Positions 60,446-64,000 of a stretch of DNA of 64,000 nt are shown one piece after another (the first letter of the stretch is position 1; each line of letters opens with the position of its first letter). Below the pieces are notes generated by a model. That model was not told where the DNA came from. It did not search any database and saw nothing but the letters and a program-made list of their open reading frames with translations. Source of the DNA: Microbispora hainanensis (GTDB lineage: Bacteria; Actinomycetota; Actinomycetes; Streptosporangiales; Streptosporangiaceae); NCBI RefSeq assembly GCF_036186745.1, contig NZ_CP108086.1:7130001-7194000 (forward strand). Direction: 5' to 3'. The position numbers and the translations under genes are program-made.

Positions 60446-61736
60446 CACCACGCTGTTCTACGCCTCCACGCTGTTCGGCGCGATGACGCTCGCGGCGGCG
60501 ATCGACGAGGGGCGGTTCCGCGACGGCGGCCGGGTGCTCCTCGTGTCGAACAACGCGGCGATCCCGGAGGTCACCCCGGCGCTGGACGAGGCGCCGGGGT
60601 TCGCCGCGCTGCGCGACCGGTTCGACCGCGTCCTGTCCTGGAACGAGATCATCGCGCCGCTGCACCCGTCGGACTGGAAACCCCGCTCGATCGAGACGCC
60701 CATGCTCGGCCGCCTGCTGCGCGACCTGGTCGGCGAGCCGGGCGAGCTGGTCCTGGAGTCGATCGCGGTGCCCCCGTCGCGCACGCTCGCGGGCCTGGTC
60801 AAGGACTGCCCGATCACCGTCTACTCCGACGGCCTCATGAGCTATGGGCCGACCCGCGACCCGCTGCCGCGGGAGATCGCCGGGCGGATCACCCGGCTGC
60901 TCCACCTCGACCTGGTCCCCGGCCTCGCGCCCCTGCTCCTGGCCGAGCACGGCGTGCCGGCCGAGGCCCTGGCCGACGCGTCGTTCACGGGCGTGACCGG
61001 CCGGGTCGCGGCGGCGGCCGAGGAGGCCCCCCGCGCCGCGGCGGTCATCCTGGGTCAGTACCTGTCCGCGCTCGGCCTGATCACGCCCGCCGAGGAGGCC
61101 GCGCTGCACGAGCGCGTGCTGCGCGGCGTCGCGGCGCGCGGCCACCGGACCGTGCTGTTCAAACCGCACCCCGCCGCCGGGCGGCGGCACGCCCGCGAGC
61201 TGCGGCCGGTCGCCGCGGAGCTCGGGGTCGATCTCCTCGTGGCCCCCGAGGCGACGCCCGCCGAGGCGTGCTTCGCCGCGCACCGCCCCGAGCTGGTCGC
61301 CGGGTGCTTCTCCACCGCGCTGGTGACCGCGCGGCGGCTTTTCGGCCTGCCGGTCGCGGCCACCGGCACCGATCTCGTGCTCGAACGGCTCACGCCGTAC
61401 GAGAACAGCAACCGGATCCCGGCGGCGATCGTGGACGCCACGCTGCCCCGGCTGGAGGCCGACGGCACGCTCACCGAGCCGCCCGCCGCCGACCTCACCG
61501 CCCTCGTGGGAGCCGTGGGCTACTGCATGCAGAGCGCGGCCCACCCCGGCCTGCGCGAGACCGCGGCGGCCTACGTGGACGCCCACGGCCCCGCGCGCTA
61601 CTTCAAGAAGCGCAGGCTGGAGTCGCTCGGCCTGATCGAGCCACCGCTTCCCCCGCCCGCCCAGTCACCTGTACGGCCACCCGCACAGCCGCCCGCGCCG
61701 CCGGCCTCACGCCTGCGCCGCCTGCTCACCCGCTGA
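60438..61736 (+). CDS. Polysialyltransferase-like protein (alpha-2,8-polyST family)
   Basis: A 432-residue soluble glycosyltransferase of GT-B look. TLFYASTLFGAMTLAAAIDE at the start, an ITVYSDGLMSYGPTR central strand, VLFKPHPAAGRRH (the conserved HP motif), and CFSTALVTARRLFGLPV. These are hallmarks of bacterial polysialyltransferases (NeuS/PST family), which use CMP-activated sugars to build chains. The C-terminus has a Pro-rich tail and basic end (RLRRLLTR), suggesting membrane surface attachment. GTG 60438 follows AGGAGGG and overlaps the GT2 stop. With the fusion upstream it would polymerise the CMP-nonulosonate, in line with Kdn-type teichulosonic acids known in actinomycete walls. Confidence 0.82.
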   Translation: MPDTTLFYASTLFGAMTLAAAIDEGRFRDGGRVLLVSNNAAIPEVTPALDEAPGFAALRDRFDRVLSWNEIIAPLHPSDWKPRSIETPMLGRLLRDLVGEPGELVLESIAVPPSRTLAGLVKDCPITVYSDGLMSYGPTRDPLPREIAGRITRLLHLDLVPGLAPLLLAEHGVPAEALADASFTGVTGRVAAAAEEAPRAAAVILGQYLSALGLITPAEEAALHERVLRGVAARGHRTVLFKPHPAAGRRHARELRPVAAELGVDLLVAPEATPAEACFAAHRPELVAGCFSTALVTARRLFGLPVAATGTDLVLERLTPYENSNRIPAAIVDATLPRLEADGTLTEPPAADLTALVGAVGYCMQSAAHPGLRETAAAYVDAHGPARYFKKRRLESLGLIEPPLPPPAQSPVRPPAQPPAPPASRLRRLLTR

Positions 61737-61872
61737 CGCCCACGCGCCCGCACTGTGCTCACCCGCTGACGCCCGGGCGCCCGCACCGCGGCCCACCTGT
61801 CCGCACCATGCTCACCCGCCCGCGCCCACCCGCCCGCGCCCACCTGTCCGGGCCCACCCGTCGGCACCGCGC

Positions 61873-62481
61873 TCACCCGCTCACGCTCCCTGCCCCGCCG
61901 ACCGGCCCGGCCGGAGGGTCGTGGGGGGTGTCGTGAGGGGTGCGGATGAGGAGGATCGCGTGCGCGTCCTCGCCGCCGAGGGCCGCGTAGACGTGGGGGA
62001 CGTCCGCGGCCCACGAGACGTGCTCCCCCGGGCCCGCGGTCAGCGGCGCGGCGGCGGGGCCGGTCCTGATCGTCCCCCCGACGACCGACAGGTGCTCGGT
62101 CACACCGGGCGGATGCGCGGGCGAGGTCTGCTCGACCCCGGCGACGATCCGCAGCCGGAACATCTCGTAGGTCGCGCCCGGCTCCCTGAACACCTCCAGC
62201 AGGGTGGAGACGACGGCCGTGCCCCGCACCGCCGAGGCGGCGCCGGCCGGGGCGCCGGGGTCCAGCGTCAGTGCGCTCATCGGGACCGACAGTGCCGCCG
62301 CGATCGCGTACATGGTCTCCAGCGTTGGGTTGCGCGTTCCGTGTTCGAGCCCTGACACGGTGGCCTTGCCGACGCCGGCCCTGCGGGCGAGCTCCGACAG
62401 CGACAGCCCGCGTTCCTCCCGGAGCCCGCGCAGCCGCCGCCCGATGGCCGGGTCTATCCGGCTTGTCCCATCTGTACCCAC
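61873..62481 (-). CDS. XRE-family regulator with cupin sensor domain
   Basis: A 202-residue regulator. Helix-turn-helix at residues 12-70 (RLRGLREERGLSLSELARRA, then VGKATVSGLEHGTRNP), joined to a cupin_2 barrel (about 95-190: YEMFRLRIVAGVEQTSPAHP, GVTEHLSVVGGTIRTG, PGEHVSWAADVPHVYAAL) that may bind a small aromatic or acid effector. Divergent from a BenE-like transporter, with a perfect palindrome between them. This pairing is frequent in actinomycetes, and the protein very likely controls the transporter and itself. Confidence 0.88.
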   Translation of the reverse strand: MGTDGTSRIDPAIGRRLRGLREERGLSLSELARRAGVGKATVSGLEHGTRNPTLETMYAIAAALSVPMSALTLDPGAPAGAASAVRGTAVVSTLLEVFREPGATYEMFRLRIVAGVEQTSPAHPPGVTEHLSVVGGTIRTGPAAAPLTAGPGEHVSWAADVPHVYAALGGEDAHAILLIRTPHDTPHDPPAGPVGGAGSVSG

Positions 62482-62504
62482 GTGGCTATGGTGTCACCGG
62501 AAAT

Positions 62505-62522
62505 CGTTCCGTATACGGAACG
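62505..62522. promoter_or_regulatory. Perfect 18-bp operator palindrome
   Basis: CGTTCCGTATACGGAACG is fully symmetric and lies 24 bp upstream of the XRE-cupin start and 28 bp ahead of the transporter start at 62550. It is a strong candidate binding site of the XRE-cupin protein. Confidence 0.8.
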
Positions 62523-62549
62523 GTCGTGTTCGTGAGAGAGGCGGTGCCG

Positions 62550-63806
62550 ATGATGGTGCGGACACTGCAGCCGGTGCTCACCGGTCTGGTCAGCGCGGTC
62601 GTCGGATACGCCAGCGCGTTCTCGATCGTCCTCGCGGGCCTGCGGGCGGTCGGGGCCGACTCCCGGCAGGCGGCCTCCGGCCTGCTCGCGCTGTGCGTCG
62701 GCATCGCGATCGCCGCCGCCGTCCTGTCCGTCCGCTATCGGATGCCCGTCGCGGTCGCGTGGTCCACGCCGGGCGCGGCGCTGCTCGTCGCGACCGGCCA
62801 CGTGGAGGGCGGCTACCCGGCGGCGATCGGGGCCTTCGCCGTGTGCGGGGTGCTGACCGTGCTCGCCGGGATCGTCCCGTGGCTGGCCCGCGGCGTCGCC
62901 GCGATCCCCGGCCCCATCGCGGCGGCCATGCTCGCCGGCGTCCTGGTCCCGCTGTGCACCGCCCCGCTCCGCGCGATGGCCGAGGTTCCGCTGCTGGCCG
63001 GGCCGGTCACGCTGACCTGGGCCGTGCTGATGCGGTACGCCCGGCAGTGGGCGATCCCCGGGGCGCTGGTCGCGGCCGTGGCCGGCCTCGCGGTCAGCGG
63101 CACCGCGTTTCCGGCCGCGTCCCTGCGCCCCGACCCGGTGTTCACGATGCCCGCCGTGACCCTGCCTGCCCTCGTCGGCATCGCGCTGCCGCTGTTCCTG
63201 GTGACCATGGCGGGACAGAACGTGCCCGGGGCGGCCGTCCTCTCGACGTACGGCTACTCCGTGCCGCTGCGCGGCGCACTGGTGACGACGGGGCTCGTCA
63301 GCACGGCCACCGCGCCGTTCGGCGGGCACGCCGTCAACCTCGCCGCCATCACGGCGGCCCTGACCGCCGGGCCCGACGCCCACCCCGACCCGGCGCGCCG
63401 CTGGATCGCCACCCTGGCCCTCGGCGCCGGGCAGCTCGCGCTGGGGCTGGGCGCCGCCTTCGCCACCGCGCTCGTCGTGGCCTCACCGCCGGCGCTGGTC
63501 ACCGCCGTGGCCGGGCTCGCGCTGCTCCCGGCCCTCGCCTCCTCGCTGGCCGCCGCCTTCACCGGGCCCGGCCTGCGGGAGGCGGCGGCGGTCACCTTCG
63601 TCGTCACCGCCTCGGCGACCTCCATCGCCGGCATCGGATCGGCCTTCTGGGGGCTGGCCGCCGGGTCGCTCGCGCTGCTGCTCACCCGGCGCCGTACGGC
63701 ATCGCGGCCACACGAGCCCACCGCCGAGCCCACCTCCGGGCCCACCGCCGAGCCCACCTCCGGGCCCACCGCGCCGCACGCGGGCGAGCCGGCCCGCTCG
63801 CTGTAG
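62550..63806 (+). CDS. BenE-family benzoate/proton symporter-like transporter
   Basis: A 418-residue membrane carrier with about 12 hydrophobic segments. LQPVLTGLVSAVVGYASAFS, VAWSTPGAALLVATG, GIALPLFLVTMAGQNVPGAA and FGGHAVNLAAITAAL are core BenE features; the AGQN-PG segment is part of the substrate path in this family. ATG 62550 follows GAGAGAGG; a longer form from GTG 62532 is possible. The C-terminal tail has Thr/Pro/Glu-rich repeats (HEPTAEPTSGPTAEPTSGP). It imports an aromatic acid by analogy; no degradation genes are adjacent. Controlled probably by the divergent XRE-cupin regulator. Confidence 0.85.
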   Translation: MMVRTLQPVLTGLVSAVVGYASAFSIVLAGLRAVGADSRQAASGLLALCVGIAIAAAVLSVRYRMPVAVAWSTPGAALLVATGHVEGGYPAAIGAFAVCGVLTVLAGIVPWLARGVAAIPGPIAAAMLAGVLVPLCTAPLRAMAEVPLLAGPVTLTWAVLMRYARQWAIPGALVAAVAGLAVSGTAFPAASLRPDPVFTMPAVTLPALVGIALPLFLVTMAGQNVPGAAVLSTYGYSVPLRGALVTTGLVSTATAPFGGHAVNLAAITAALTAGPDAHPDPARRWIATLALGAGQLALGLGAAFATALVVASPPALVTAVAGLALLPALASSLAAAFTGPGLREAAAVTFVVTASATSIAGIGSAFWGLAAGSLALLLTRRRTASRPHEPTAEPTSGPTAEPTSGPTAPHAGEPARSL

Positions 63807-63820
63807 GCGGCGGTTCGGCG

Positions 63821-64000
63821 TCAGACGGGTTCGTCCGGCGGGGCGTGCCCGGCGCGGGAGATCGCGGTCGCCAGAAGGCGCTTGTCCGGTTTGCCGTTCG
63901 GCGTCAGCGGCACCTCGTCGAGGACGGTGATGGCCGCGGGAACGCACTCGGCGCCGAGCCGCTCGCCGACCAGCCTGCGCAGCGCGTCGAGGTCGGGGGT
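63821..64000 (-). CDS. AMP-forming ligase / adenylation enzyme, C-terminal end (cut by window)
   Basis: The last 59 residues read, from the edge, TPDLDALRRLVGERLGAECV, then PAAITVLDEVPLTPNGKPDK and RLLATAISRAGHA. PLTPNGKPDKRLL holds the A10 motif with its catalytic Lys, found in acyl-CoA synthetases and NRPS adenylation domains. A carrier domain does not follow, so it is the end of a stand-alone ligase or the last domain of a longer enzyme. It converges with the BenE-like gene, only 14 bp apart. If a benzoate-CoA ligase it would match the neighbouring transporter, but specificity lies outside the window. Confidence 0.75.
   Translation of the reverse strand, partial: TPDLDALRRLVGERLGAECVPAAITVLDEVPLTPNGKPDKRLLATAISRAGHAPPDEPV

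Overview
The window is very GC-rich DNA with GTG and TTG starts, many 4-nt start/stop overlaps, two SARP/LAL-type pathway regulators, CYP105-like P450s with small ferredoxins, an LCP protein, an MsmX-like sugar ATPase and a FolP2-type protein. Together these point to a filamentous actinomycete, most likely a member of the Streptosporangiales; that placement is inference from gene content. No rRNA or tRNA genes and no CRISPR array were seen.

Layout. (1) 1-14.3 kb: an accessory, secondary-metabolism-like block with MarR, SARP, MFS/TetR and LAL regulators, an AOC-barrel protein, an aldo/keto reductase, two P450-ferredoxin pairs, a membrane acyltransferase and a dipeptide-type ABC ATPase. No scaffold-building synthase is present. 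The block is bounded by two gene-to-gene junctions: an MFS 5' stub joined to an ABC ATPase near 160, and an ABC ATPase 3' portion joined to a histidine-kinase 3' portion near 14,320. (2) 14.7-20.5 kb: a PLP decarboxylase, a Cmx-type drug exporter, a FolP2-like protein and a LysR regulator, separated by repeat-rich spacers. (3) 20.6-26.6 kb: a membrane zinc metallopeptidase gene split by an IS256-family element with a perfect 9-bp target duplication, then an LCP wall-polymer ligase. (4) 27-35 kb: an intracellular subtilase, a small I9-like protein and a P-loop kinase in a row; an MDR oxidoreductase; an HD hydrolase; a one-domain voltage-gated cation channel with an unusual filter; a DoxX/ECF sigma pair; and a repeat-bearing secreted protein.

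(5) 35.5-55.6 kb: carbohydrate catabolism. A ROK repressor is divergent from an overlapping edd-glk-eda operon (Entner-Doudoroff). Next come a PfkB kinase, a LacI regulator, an alpha-glucosidase and the malEFG-type importer operon, divergent from its own ATPase. An ACT protein and a 1915-residue secreted amylopullulanase follow. Starch would be cut outside the cell, maltodextrins imported by MalEFG plus the ATPase, glucose released by MalL, phosphorylated by Glk and routed through Edd/Eda. LacI-type palindromes sit in the malE-malK and pullulanase promoter regions. (6) 55.8-64 kb: an orphan sensor kinase; then a three-gene overlapping operon for a nonulosonic-acid polymer (NeuA-HAD-NeuB fusion, GT2, polysialyltransferase-like protein); then a cupin-XRE regulator divergent from a BenE-type transporter across a perfect palindrome; and the 3' end of an AMP-forming ligase.

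A recurring feature is tandem or dispersed intergenic repeats. Several start inside the last codons of the upstream gene, as though gene 3' ends had been duplicated.
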